DNA of 64,000 nt, from the NCBI RefSeq assembly GCF_000023585.1, contig NC_012914.1, forward strand, positions 5,835,501-5,899,500, read 5' to 3'. Under the pieces are notes generated by a model, which searched no databases, had not been told where the DNA came from, and saw only the letters and a program-made list of their open reading frames with translations. Position 1 is the first letter of the stretch. Each line of letters starts with the position of its first letter. Position numbers and translations under genes: made by a program. The stretch is from Paenibacillus sp. JDR-2. Lineage in GTDB: Bacteria > Bacillota > Bacilli > Paenibacillales > Paenibacillaceae. Below, in pieces: positions 50,577-58,950 of the stretch.

Positions 50577-51431
50577 CTATTCTCTTATAGCGGCTGGCTG
50601 CTCGCGTCTTCTGTACGTCGAAGGGGTCTCGCCAAATGTCTCCTTAAACTTGCGGGTAAAATAAATCGTGCAGTCGAATCCGACATCAGAAGCGATTTCC
50701 GTTATCTGCCGGTTTGTACCCGTCAGAAGCTGGGCCGCTTTCTCCAGCCGGATTTTACATAGAACATTCAGAACCGTGTCCCCTACCTGCTCTTTGAACA
50801 GATGAGACAGCCGCGAAGTGGACAAGCAGCTTTTCTTCGCAAGCTCCGGCAGGCTGATCCTTTGGGCTGGGGACAATTGAAGCTCCCTCAGAATCTGGGC
50901 AATTCTTGGGTCCATCGTAACGGCACTCTCCGCCGGGCAAGTCTGCTGAATATAAATCAGCGTCTCCTCCAGCGCCATTTCCGCCAGACGGCGGTGCAGC
51001 CTCGAGCTTCCCGCGGAAGTCTCATGCCGAACCATCCGCGCTAACGCTTCGTGAATGCTGTCGCGAGAATCCCCCTTCCCCACATGCCGGAAGAACAACC
51101 GCTCATCCGAACCGGGCAGCCTTAGCCACGTACTCCATTCCGGATCCGGGATAAAATGAACCCAAATAAATTCCCATGACGTCCCTTTTGTTCCGTAGTG
51201 ATGAGGAATACCCGGCATAAGCACGGCAATATCTCCAGCCCCGCACGTAACGGTGCTCTGGTTGTTCTTTTGAACCTGCCCTTCTCCGGAGACGGTATAC
51301 ATCAACAGCCAATCTCTGCTGCCCGAGGGACGCTGGATGGCATAATCAGCAGTCTCGTTATAATAACCCGCAATTAAAATTCCGTATGGACGTTCATTAT
51401 AAATAGCATAATCGGTTTGTTTTTTAGCCAT
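50577..51431 (-). CDS. AraC-family regulator with N-terminal cupin
   Basis: 284 residues. The cupin half (DYAIQRPSGSRDWLLMYTVSGEGQV, GDIAVLMPGIPHHYG, WVHFIPDPEW) precedes two helix-turn-helix motifs (ISLPELAKKSCLSTSRLSHLFKEQVG, ITEIASDVGFDCTIYFTRKFKETFGETP). Divergent from the GH35 gene at 51554 with a 122-bp gap, so it probably activates GH35 in response to a galactoside. Confidence 0.9.
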   Translation of the reverse strand: MAKKQTDYAIYNERPYGILIAGYYNETADYAIQRPSGSRDWLLMYTVSGEGQVQKNNQSTVTCGAGDIAVLMPGIPHHYGTKGTSWEFIWVHFIPDPEWSTWLRLPGSDERLFFRHVGKGDSRDSIHEALARMVRHETSAGSSRLHRRLAEMALEETLIYIQQTCPAESAVTMDPRIAQILRELQLSPAQRISLPELAKKSCLSTSRLSHLFKEQVGDTVLNVLCKIRLEKAAQLLTGTNRQITEIASDVGFDCTIYFTRKFKETFGETPSTYRRREQPAAIRE

Positions 51432-51553
51432 ATCAGCTCTACCTCACAATCTAGCGATTGCCCTACAATATAAAGAAAATTACAGCATTTATAAAATTAT
51501 CGGAACAGTAGAATTCATCGCTACGAACATATCATAAGGAGGCTATACCTGCA

Positions 51554-53884
51554 ATGACCGAAATGACTAGATTTAATCTTACGGACAGCGCCCAAGTAGA
51601 GATTCGGCCGGGCAAAATGGGCGGCAAAGGCGGCAGCAATCCAACAGGAGAATCCTTTGGTTTCACCAATTACTATATGACGAGGAACGGCAAGCCTTTT
51701 ATTCCCGTCGTTGGCGAGTTTCACTTTTCCCGATTCTCCTCTCTCCAATGGGAGGAAGAGCTGCTCAAAATGAAAGCCGGCGGCGTGCATATCGTGGCCA
51801 CCTACGTCTTCTGGAATTTCCATGAGGAGGAAGAGGGCGTATTCGATTGGAGCGGCAGCCGTAACTTGCGACACTTTATCGATCTATGCGCAAAGCTCGA
51901 GTATCCGCTTATTCTGCGGATTGGCCCGTTCTGCCATGGCGAGGTCCGCAACGGCGGTATCCCGGACTGGGTGCTTGCCAAACCGATCGAGATCCGCTCA
52001 AACGACCCCGGATACTTAAACCTTGCCAGAAAGCTGTACCGGGAAATTGCGGTGCAAATGAAAGGCAGCCTCTATCAGGAAGGCGGGCCTGTCATCGCCG
52101 TGCAGCTGGAGAATGAATTTATGCATTGCGGCGCTCCAAACGAAGCATGGGGGTATAAGGCCGGCAAATTCCTGTCTTCGGGAACCGGGGGCAACAAGCA
52201 TCTGGCAGAGCTACGCCATATTGCCGAGGCTGCGGGGATTAAGCCTATGTTCTTTACCGCGACGGCTTGGGGCGGAGCTGCCGTTCCGGAGGAAGGCTTC
52301 CTCCCGATGCTGGCCGGCTACGCCTATACGTCCTGGATTCCGAATCAACCGCCAAGCCGGGAGTTTATGTTCCGGGACCTGCGCGTTGTACCCGCTGAAC
52401 CCGTTAACTTTGATACCCACGAATATCCGGTCGCTTATTGCGAGATGGCAGGCGGCATGCAGGTAAGCTATAATGCCCGCCCTTCCGTACCTGCTGCCAG
52501 CATTGAGGCGATGACGCTTGTGAAGCTTGCAAGCGGCAGCAACTTGGTTGGCTATTACATGTACCACGGCGGCTCTAACCCGGTCGGCAAGAAAGGCTAT
52601 ATGAATGAGCAGTTCCTGCCTAGGATCACATACGACTACCAGTCGCCTCTAGGAGAATTCGGCCGTGTAGGAGAATCGTATGACCGCATTCGCTCCTTAT
52701 CCCTGTTTCTGGAATCGTTTGGATCCGTTCTGGCTCCAATGACAACGGTTCTGCCGGAGGGCCAATCCGACCTGGAGGTAACCGATGCTTCCACGCTCCG
52801 GTGGTGCGTAAGACAAAAGGACGGCTCCGGCTTTGTGTTTATTAACAACTTCCAGGACCAAGTCGATCTGCCGCAGCGTCCGTTCCGCATTGAACTGGAA
52901 ACAACCCGCGGCCTTGTCTCTTTCCCGCAGGAAGGAGAAGCTCTGCTGCCGGGCAACACCGGTGTCGTGTTACCGTTCAACCTTGACCTTTACGGCATTT
53001 CCTTGCTCAGTTCAACCGCCCAACTGCTGACGGAAGTACAAGCCTCTGATGGCGAGCGGATCATATTCTTCTACGCCCATGACGGCCTGGCACCCGAGTA
53101 CGTAGTTGCTAAAGCCTCCTTGTCCGGCATTGACGTTCATGACGGTCAAGTTAGCGAAGCCGGCGACAGCTATGTGATCCGTCCGGCAGTTGGCAGAAAC
53201 AACGGGATTTCGTTCCGGACGACAGACGGCAAACCGGTCCGCTTTATGACGCTCTCCCGCCAGGATGCGCTGCAGACCTACCGTTTCGAGCTATGGGAAC
53301 AATCTACGGTCGCAATCAGCAGCTGCCTTGTTGTTGCCCATCGTAATCAGCTCGTATTTACTTCACCAGGCAGTACGGCATGCAAGGTATCCCTGTTCCC
53401 GGCGCCACAGCCCGAGCTTATCGCAAATAACGGGATGGCCGTACACCTTGAGACGGAGGGCTTATTCCATACGTATTCGATTGAGGTTCCTGCCTATACG
53501 CCGGAAATAGAGGTCACGATGCCGTCCGACCATACGGCACTACTTCAATTCGCCGGCAATGATTGGCCTTCCCATGTGGAGGATGTATGGCTCGAAATCG
53601 ATTATGACGGCGATGTCGCCCAAGCGTTCCTAAACGGCAAGCTGCTGACCGACCATATTCATTTCGGTAAAACCTGGAGCATTGGCCTAAAAGATTTCTA
53701 CAACCAGCTGGAGCAATCTGCGCTGCATCTGACTATAACCCCGCTGCGCAAAGGAACGGTCCATACGTTTATTAATCAGGCGCAGGTTGAGAGATTCGAA
53801 GGCGTCGAGATTGCGGTCTTCCACCGGATCGAAGTCGTCCCGCATTATCGGGTAGCCTTGCTTCCGCTTCCGGCAGCCAAATAA
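51554..53884 (+). CDS. GH35 beta-galactosidase
   Basis: 776 residues without a signal peptide. The GH35 barrel opens with VVGEFHFSRFSSLQWEEELLKMKAGG; the acid/base is E188 in QLENEF and the nucleophile about E297 in AYCEMAGG. Beta-sandwich domains fill the C-terminal half. It removes terminal beta-galactose from imported oligosaccharides. AAGGAGG lies 11 bp before the ATG. Divergent from its likely AraC activator. It differs from the GH42 enzyme at 6819 and may act on another linkage or size. Confidence 0.87.
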   Translation: MTEMTRFNLTDSAQVEIRPGKMGGKGGSNPTGESFGFTNYYMTRNGKPFIPVVGEFHFSRFSSLQWEEELLKMKAGGVHIVATYVFWNFHEEEEGVFDWSGSRNLRHFIDLCAKLEYPLILRIGPFCHGEVRNGGIPDWVLAKPIEIRSNDPGYLNLARKLYREIAVQMKGSLYQEGGPVIAVQLENEFMHCGAPNEAWGYKAGKFLSSGTGGNKHLAELRHIAEAAGIKPMFFTATAWGGAAVPEEGFLPMLAGYAYTSWIPNQPPSREFMFRDLRVVPAEPVNFDTHEYPVAYCEMAGGMQVSYNARPSVPAASIEAMTLVKLASGSNLVGYYMYHGGSNPVGKKGYMNEQFLPRITYDYQSPLGEFGRVGESYDRIRSLSLFLESFGSVLAPMTTVLPEGQSDLEVTDASTLRWCVRQKDGSGFVFINNFQDQVDLPQRPFRIELETTRGLVSFPQEGEALLPGNTGVVLPFNLDLYGISLLSSTAQLLTEVQASDGERIIFFYAHDGLAPEYVVAKASLSGIDVHDGQVSEAGDSYVIRPAVGRNNGISFRTTDGKPVRFMTLSRQDALQTYRFELWEQSTVAISSCLVVAHRNQLVFTSPGSTACKVSLFPAPQPELIANNGMAVHLETEGLFHTYSIEVPAYTPEIEVTMPSDHTALLQFAGNDWPSHVEDVWLEIDYDGDVAQAFLNGKLLTDHIHFGKTWSIGLKDFYNQLEQSALHLTITPLRKGTVHTFINQAQVERFEGVEIAVFHRIEVVPHYRVALLPLPAAK

Positions 53885-53888
53885 CCAA

Positions 53889-53928
53889 ACAAAAGGGATC
53901 ATCACTTCATCGTGATGATCCCTTTTGT
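53889..53928. terminator. Bidirectional terminator
   Basis: A perfect 17-bp inverted repeat, ACAAAAGGGATCATCAC with its complement, around TTCATC, between the convergent GH35 and epimerase genes. Confidence 0.85.
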
Positions 53929-53929
53929 T

Positions 53930-54787
53930 CTATTTCCCTATTTCCGACCAAAGCCTTCTCGCCGTTCTCATAAAGAACTTCGATTGCTCCCACCTGTCGC
54001 TTATCTCATGATTACGTCCGTCGTATTCATCCGTTGTTATCGCATAGGAAGGCGGACCAAGCTCCACGACAAAAGGCAGCACATCCCCCGCTCCCGCTTT
54101 CGACTGCCAATTTTTCATGCCCGAGCTCCACCAACGCTCGAAATGCCGCAGCATCGGATGCTCACCGTTGTTTCCCACGTCAATCTGCACCTGCTCGCCG
54201 TTAGATACCCTCGCATGGAAAGCCGCGCTGCGGGTCAGAACCGTCTGAATCAGCTGCTCCGCTTCGTCGGATATCGTATGAAGCTCGCCGGCCACCACAT
54301 AATGCGACAGATCAATCGTCAAACGAAGAGACTGAAGCGCCTTGATATAATCCACTGTTCGCAGCAAATCTTGGGTAATCGTACCGCGGTGCGTCTCGAT
54401 AAATAACGGAATTCCGGCATGACGCGATAGGGCATCCATGGAACTGAGCAGTTGAACGGCTGGCTCGTTGATGAGGAAAGGCGTCAAAACTTGCGCGTTA
54501 ATATGCTGAATGCCGCCGTATTCTTTTGCCCTGGTTAGAAACTGATCCATGTCCTGAGCCGTCTTCGGGTACGCATTTACGCTAAAGGATAAATCGTAAC
54601 TTTCCAGAAGACGTCTCCATTTCTCCTCGTCTTGCGGAGCCGGAATAAATCCGTTTATACCGTCAAAGCCCGCTTCCGCGATCATCTCCACCTGTTCCTC
54701 AACGCTTCGCCCCTTCGCAGCTGCAAGGCCCGACATTCCCCACCATGACATCTGCACGTCAAGCTTCGGATCCAACGATTCCTTCAC
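53930..54787 (-). CDS. Sugar phosphate isomerase/epimerase-like TIM barrel (second copy)
   Basis: 285 residues of the AP-endonuclease-2-like barrel fold (MSWWGMSG, VEMIAEAGFDGINGF, GGIQHINAQVL, IPLFIETHRGTITQDLLRTVDYI, RLTIDLSHYVVAGE), where the Glu, Asp and His residues bind the metal. It probably isomerises a sugar or cyclitol. The start is GTG at 54787, preceded by AGGAGGAG at ideal spacing; ATG options are upstream without a site or inside the barrel. Last gene of the AraC-oxidoreductase-epimerase operon. Confidence 0.82.
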   Translation of the reverse strand: MKESLDPKLDVQMSWWGMSGLAAAKGRSVEEQVEMIAEAGFDGINGFIPAPQDEEKWRRLLESYDLSFSVNAYPKTAQDMDQFLTRAKEYGGIQHINAQVLTPFLINEPAVQLLSSMDALSRHAGIPLFIETHRGTITQDLLRTVDYIKALQSLRLTIDLSHYVVAGELHTISDEAEQLIQTVLTRSAAFHARVSNGEQVQIDVGNNGEHPMLRHFERWWSSGMKNWQSKAGAGDVLPFVVELGPPSYAITTDEYDGRNHEISDRWEQSKFFMRTARRLWSEIGK

Positions 54788-54891
54788 AAACTCTCCTCCT
54801 AAATAAACATATAGTCTAGTATAGGGAATCGCCGTAAGGAGAGGCAGTAACGATCCTGCTATCAACTCGTTTAATCCTGCTACTTGATATA

Positions 54892-55632
54892 CTATTTGTA
54901 CAGGTTGCCGTAACTGATCGCCAGACTTTCAAGCGGATCTTTGCGGCACGAATCCTGCTCAACCACAAGCCACTTTGTCCCGATCTCCTCTGCCGCTTGG
55001 AAGATGGCATGAAAATCCAACACCCCTTCGCCGATCTCCGCAAAGAATGCTTCTTCACCAGCCTCCGCATCCTTGATATGCAGCAACGGACAACGGTCAC
55101 GAAGCTTAAGCAGATATTCTGCCGGATTTAAGCCCCCGCGATGAACCCAATACGTATCGAGCTCCATTTTTACATGGGAAGGATCAGTTTCTCGCAGTAA
55201 AATATCCAGTATATATTCGCCGTCAAATTTCCTGAATTCCCAATCATGATTATGGTATAACAGCTGTACGCCTCTTTGACTTAATCGGGCACCGATTTCA
55301 TTCAGCTTACCAGCCTTGCTAAGTAAATCTTCCTTTGATTCGAAGCCAAGGGATAGGGCAACATACTTCTCCGCGTCTACCTTCTTCAAATAATCAACCA
55401 CACTGTCCGGATCCGATTCAAGCTGCTCCAATGAAGTATGGCAACCGATCACTTTTAACCCAAGCTGGTCCAAAAGCCTTTTTTGTTCGGCAATAGTAAT
55501 TTCCTCAGGCGGCGGCCCAAGCTCAATAGCTTTATAGCCGATGTCCGCTATTTTTTTTAACGTTCCCCTGTAATCCTTGTTCAGTTGATCACGGACGGTG
55601 TAAGGCTGTACGGCGACCGGAAGATTAGGCAT
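54892..55632 (-). CDS. Sugar phosphate isomerase/epimerase (IolE-like)
   Basis: 246 residues. Features VAVQPYTVRDQLNKDYRGTLKKIADIGYKAIELG, VIGCHTSLEQ, LLYHNHDWEF, KMELDTYWVHRGG and HIKDAEAGEE place it in the TIM-barrel epimerase/isomerase family and give the metal ligands. ATG 55632 with AGGAGG upstream. It shares only the fold with the downstream epimerase and probably catalyses a neighbouring step. Co-transcribed with a medium-chain dehydrogenase-like gene. Confidence 0.88.
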   Translation of the reverse strand: MPNLPVAVQPYTVRDQLNKDYRGTLKKIADIGYKAIELGPPPEEITIAEQKRLLDQLGLKVIGCHTSLEQLESDPDSVVDYLKKVDAEKYVALSLGFESKEDLLSKAGKLNEIGARLSQRGVQLLYHNHDWEFRKFDGEYILDILLRETDPSHVKMELDTYWVHRGGLNPAEYLLKLRDRCPLLHIKDAEAGEEAFFAEIGEGVLDFHAIFQAAEEIGTKWLVVEQDSCRKDPLESLAISYGNLYK

Positions 55633-55655
55633 CGTTATTAAACCTCCTATCATCT

Positions 55656-56660
55656 TTAGGACCAATCGAATAATACTCCGTGATAATGATCCTTGTCGTT
55701 CCTAAGCCCTTCGTAGGCTTGAACGGCTTGTTCCGGCTTTAGTATATGACTGATTAAAGGCTCGATTGCCAGCTTCTTGCGTTTCATAAGCTCAAATATG
55801 ATTTCGGAATTCCGGGTTAAGGAATGCTTCACAAACGCGTCCTGCTCCACGGGGAATCTCCACTCATGAGCGCCTTTTAACGTCATGCAGCCTTGTCCGT
55901 CCAAATGGACATAGTTCAGCAGCTCCGTTATATTCCCTTGATATTCGCCCCGCGGGCTTCCGAGCAGCACAACCTCGCCGTATTTCGCGACCCATGGCAG
56001 TCCTTCCGTTACGACCTTCGGGATTCCGGTAGCATCTATTAACGTCGACACTCCTCTTCCGCCGGTTATTTCGTTAATACGCCCATGGACCTTAGGGTCA
56101 GATGGCAGGGTATACGCGATTCCGGCTGCTGTCGCCGCCTCCAGCCGTGGCCCCGATAAATCGATTCCGATCACGGAAGCGCCTTGCAGAGAGGCTAATT
56201 GAGCGGCCATGTTCCCGATAAGACCTAAGCCGGTTACGGCCACATAATCTCCAAGCTCAATCTCGGATACCCGAAGGGACGTTATCGCTACGGAAGCCAT
56301 CCGGGTGAACGGCACCCAGTGGAGCGGCAGGTCTGACGGCGCTTTCAAAAGTATTCCACCTGAAGGAATAACCGAGTACAAGCTATGATCTCCATAGTGA
56401 AACACATGGTCGCCAGGCTTAAAGCCCTGCACCTCTCCACCAATCTCGATGACTTCGCTTACGGAAGAATAGCCGGGAATCCCGGGCATTGCAAACCAGC
56501 CCTCATTCCCCGATAGGCAAGCCAGCTCCGTTCCCGGACTAATTAAGGTAAACCTCTTCTTTACCAATAGCTCGTGTTCTCCCAGCTTTTCGATATGGAA
56601 GGCATCCTCATGAACCTCGACCTGCCATGGAGCGGTAAAGACGATTTTCTTGTTATTCAT
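55656..56660 (-). CDS. Medium-chain dehydrogenase-like oxidoreductase without the usual zinc ligands
   Basis: 334 residues. The cofactor domain is clear (VAVTGLGLIGNMAAQLASLQGASVIGIDLSGPRLEAA). At the place where zinc alcohol dehydrogenases have a Cys-Gly-Thr-Asp motif it has ISPGTELACLSG, and the four-cysteine structural zinc loop is missing. This pattern is known in BchC-like members and suggests a different, perhaps zinc-free, chemistry. ATG 56660 is preceded by AGGAGGAG and overlaps the end of the AraC gene by 8 bp. Substrate probably a polyol or sugar, from the epimerases downstream. Confidence 0.8.
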   Translation of the reverse strand: MNNKKIVFTAPWQVEVHEDAFHIEKLGEHELLVKKRFTLISPGTELACLSGNEGWFAMPGIPGYSSVSEVIEIGGEVQGFKPGDHVFHYGDHSLYSVIPSGGILLKAPSDLPLHWVPFTRMASVAITSLRVSEIELGDYVAVTGLGLIGNMAAQLASLQGASVIGIDLSGPRLEAATAAGIAYTLPSDPKVHGRINEITGGRGVSTLIDATGIPKVVTEGLPWVAKYGEVVLLGSPRGEYQGNITELLNYVHLDGQGCMTLKGAHEWRFPVEQDAFVKHSLTRNSEIIFELMKRKKLAIEPLISHILKPEQAVQAYEGLRNDKDHYHGVLFDWS

Positions 56661-57570
56661 TTGTAATCTCCTCCTTGGACATTGCTCTGCCGCTTGTCGA
56701 ATACATCTCAATGAACTGGCTGGCTGTCAGACCGGCGATGGCTTTGAATGTCCTGCTGAATGCATGGATGGAAGCAAAGCCTGCCGTTTCCGAGATTTGA
56801 GTAATTGAGAGGTTACTCTCAAGCAGCTTTCTTTTTGCTTCCTCGATCCGAACATAAGTCACATATTTATGAATGGTTACTCCCAATTGCTCCTTAAAGA
56901 GATACGATAAGTGATTGGTCGATACCCCAGCCTGCCGGCTGATTTGTTCCAGGTCTAACCGGGGATTGGCAAACTCCTGTTGAATATAAAGAACGGCTTT
57001 TTCGATCGATGCCCAGCCTTTTGTCTTCTTGTCTTTCCCTTCGTAGGACTCATGCTGATTTCTTAAAAAGTAAATGAGCAGCTCCAGCGCCAGCGATTTC
57101 ATAAACAGCTGATGGAAAGGGCGTTTGCTCAGGAATTCCTGGTGAAGGATATGAAATCTTTTGTGCACCTCTAGTCTATGGGCCGGATGAATGAACGAAA
57201 TAGGATACAGCGACGATAACAGCTCTTCTTCCGGTTTAATCTGGACTTGCTGCCCTTTGGAAACGCCGGTCTCCTGCCATTTGCTCTGGTCCTCCCAATG
57301 GAATAAATCGAAATGAAAGATGTACTGAACCAAAGGCTCACTGGACACGGACCGGATAAAATGAAGCTTCATCGGCGGAAACAGGATAGCCTCCCCTGCC
57401 TTTAACCGATACTGGACGCCGTCCAGCAGGATTTCCGCTTCCCCTTGTTCGATATAGGTATACACGTGATCGTAATCCACCCATTCGCCCACAAGGTAGT
57501 CCGATCTCGTTATTTTTACAGAGCGGACAAAGGGCGACAGCCGCTCCATTCCGGCGATGTTACGTTCCAT
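56653..57570 (-). CDS. AraC-family regulator, first gene of the oxidoreductase operon
   Basis: 305 residues. A cupin N-terminus (YTYIEQGEAEILLDGVQYRLKAGEAILFPP) precedes helix-turn-helix motifs (LDLEQISRQAGVSTNHLSYLFKEQLG, ITQISETAGFASIHAFSRTFKAIAGLTA). GGAGG lies before the ATG. Its stop overlaps the dehydrogenase start, so the regulator is co-expressed with the genes it probably controls. Confidence 0.9.
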   Translation of the reverse strand: MERNIAGMERLSPFVRSVKITRSDYLVGEWVDYDHVYTYIEQGEAEILLDGVQYRLKAGEAILFPPMKLHFIRSVSSEPLVQYIFHFDLFHWEDQSKWQETGVSKGQQVQIKPEEELLSSLYPISFIHPAHRLEVHKRFHILHQEFLSKRPFHQLFMKSLALELLIYFLRNQHESYEGKDKKTKGWASIEKAVLYIQQEFANPRLDLEQISRQAGVSTNHLSYLFKEQLGVTIHKYVTYVRIEEAKRKLLESNLSITQISETAGFASIHAFSRTFKAIAGLTASQFIEMYSTSGRAMSKEEITNE

Positions 57571-57716
57571 AATAGCCTCCGTTTGAAAAGGGGTTTTAAC
57601 TGTTTCCGAGTACTCGTTAAACCTATCTTATTGAATTTTTAACGCGAAGTCTTTAAATAAGAAAACGTTTTTTTAACCGTAACACCGATTATTGCATAAG
57701 TGTCCGTTGCGAACGC

Positions 57717-57757
57717 AAAAAAAAAAAGCCGCGATGCGATGCAAGCGGCTTTTTGAC
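57717..57757 (-). terminator. Terminator of the DinB-kinase operon
   Basis: On the minus strand AAAGCCGCTTGC pairs with GCATCGCGGCTT imperfectly and is followed by a long T run (57717-57730). Confidence 0.75.
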
Positions 57758-57768
57758 CCTCTATTTCC

Positions 57769-58326
57769 TTATACGGAGCGAATTCGCTCCATCAAATCAA
57801 CATAATCGAACCCTGCTGCCGTATCGACCTCAACGACCGTTCCGCCAATAGACAATGGCGCAAGCTTCTCGTTTAACACCCGTTCCTTGTTGCCTGGCTG
57901 CTCAATCCATTCCTTGTCGTTATGGCCCTTATGCCGATCCGCTGATCCCATACGCGCATAATAGCGTTCCAGGAGCACCTGTCCGTCGGCTCTGCACATG
58001 ATTTGGAAGGGCTCGAAGCCATACTCCCGCTTCAATTTAAGAAACTCCGCGCTTCTTAAGTCCGGACGGCCAAAAAAGCCTTCGATAACAAGCGATTGCC
58101 CGGCTGCCAGCAGCGTACCCGCAAAGGAATAAAGTAAAGTAAAAGCGGCCGGCGCCAAGAGCGGCGGAGAGCCATGCGTATTGCAGTCCAAAGCATCAAA
58201 CAGAGTCTCGTAGATCCCGTCCCGGGACAGCAAGGGAAGTCTCAAATCCTCTGACAGCCGTTTGGCGAGCGTTGTTTTACCGGCGCCCGGGAATCCGTTT
58301 ATTAGGATAACCGTAGGTTCATTCAT
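57769..58326 (-). CDS. P-loop kinase-like ATPase
   Basis: 185 residues. Walker A GFPGAGKTTLAKRL at the N-terminus, SRDGIYETL and VIEGFFGRPDLRS in the middle are like small-molecule kinases of the AAA_33/zeta-like group. The ATG at 58326 overlaps the DinB gene stop (ATGAATGA), suggesting coupled translation; an ATG at 58341 is the alternative. The phosphate acceptor is unknown. The ligand region has no recognisable aminoglycoside- or chloramphenicol-specific motif. Confidence 0.75.
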   Translation of the reverse strand: MNEPTVILINGFPGAGKTTLAKRLSEDLRLPLLSRDGIYETLFDALDCNTHGSPPLLAPAAFTLLYSFAGTLLAAGQSLVIEGFFGRPDLRSAEFLKLKREYGFEPFQIMCRADGQVLLERYYARMGSADRHKGHNDKEWIEQPGNKERVLNEKLAPLSIGGTVVEVDTAAGFDYVDLMERIRSV

Positions 58327-58810
58327 CCGCTGAAGGGCCATAGAGGCCGGGCACCGGAATATTCAAGAGCCGCAAATATACCCCAAGCTGGGCACGGTGA
58401 TGAATCATGTGACTTAATCCAAAGGAGCGAAGCGCCATAGCACGCGGCTGCCGCAGAATAATATAATCACCGTTTCGCAGCGTCCATTCTTCGCTAAGCT
58501 TATTCTCGTCGCATTCGGCTATCAAGCCGATAACCTTGGCTGTGTTTGCATCATATTCCGCCAGTACGTCTTCGCGCTTTTGCAAAGCCTCCCGCCGTCC
58601 CGATACAGCAGACATATCAAGTTCCGGGGAAAGTAAAATAGCAGCCTGCCAGTTCAACAGGTTGATCAAATGCGTGGCAAGCCCGCCCAACGTCATCGAT
58701 TTTTCATGCGGCTTCCAAGCCATATGCTCGTCAGGCAAGCGCTCCAGAATACACCTTGTAATCGTCAGTTCATGTTCGGCATCCCCAACAATAAGTTGTT
58801 TCATCATCAC
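58319..58810 (-). CDS. DinB-like four-helix metal protein
   Basis: 163 residues of the DinB/YfiT fold. The expected metal histidines are seen in LATHLINLLNW and SHMIHHRAQLGVYLR, with AWKPHEKSMTLGGLA at the start. Family members are thiol-dependent S-transferases or stress proteins of poorly known role. It is translationally coupled to the kinase-like gene. Confidence 0.88.
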   Translation of the reverse strand: MMMKQLIVGDAEHELTITRCILERLPDEHMAWKPHEKSMTLGGLATHLINLLNWQAAILLSPELDMSAVSGRREALQKREDVLAEYDANTAKVIGLIAECDENKLSEEWTLRNGDYIILRQPRAMALRSFGLSHMIHHRAQLGVYLRLLNIPVPGLYGPSADE

Positions 58811-58894
58811 TCGGGTCTCCTCCCGCTTTGAGATAGTACCTTTTCATACTAGCATATTTTGTAAAATAGCTGCCATCTGCCTGTAAAACGCCAT

Positions 58895-58938
58895 AAAAAA
58901 ATAGGGGGATACTTCCCTGCGGAAGCATCCCCCTGCTA
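58895..58938 (-). terminator. Terminator of the ABC exporter gene
   Basis: GGGGGATACTTCC (58904-58916) pairs with GGAAGCATCCCCC (58921-58933); TTTTTTT follows on the minus strand. Confidence 0.85.
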
Positions 58939-58950
58939 AGACTATCCATA

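Noticed and set aside
57659-57672. cre site upstream of the AraC gene at 56653
   Set aside because: AGAAAACGTTTTTT has the core ACGT but mismatches at both ends; three deviations in an A/T-rich stretch are not convincing.
57769-58326. Zeta toxin of a toxin-antitoxin pair
   Set aside because: A P-loop is shared, but the partner is a DinB-like protein, not an epsilon-type antitoxin, and the UDP-GlcNAc-site residues could not be recognised.
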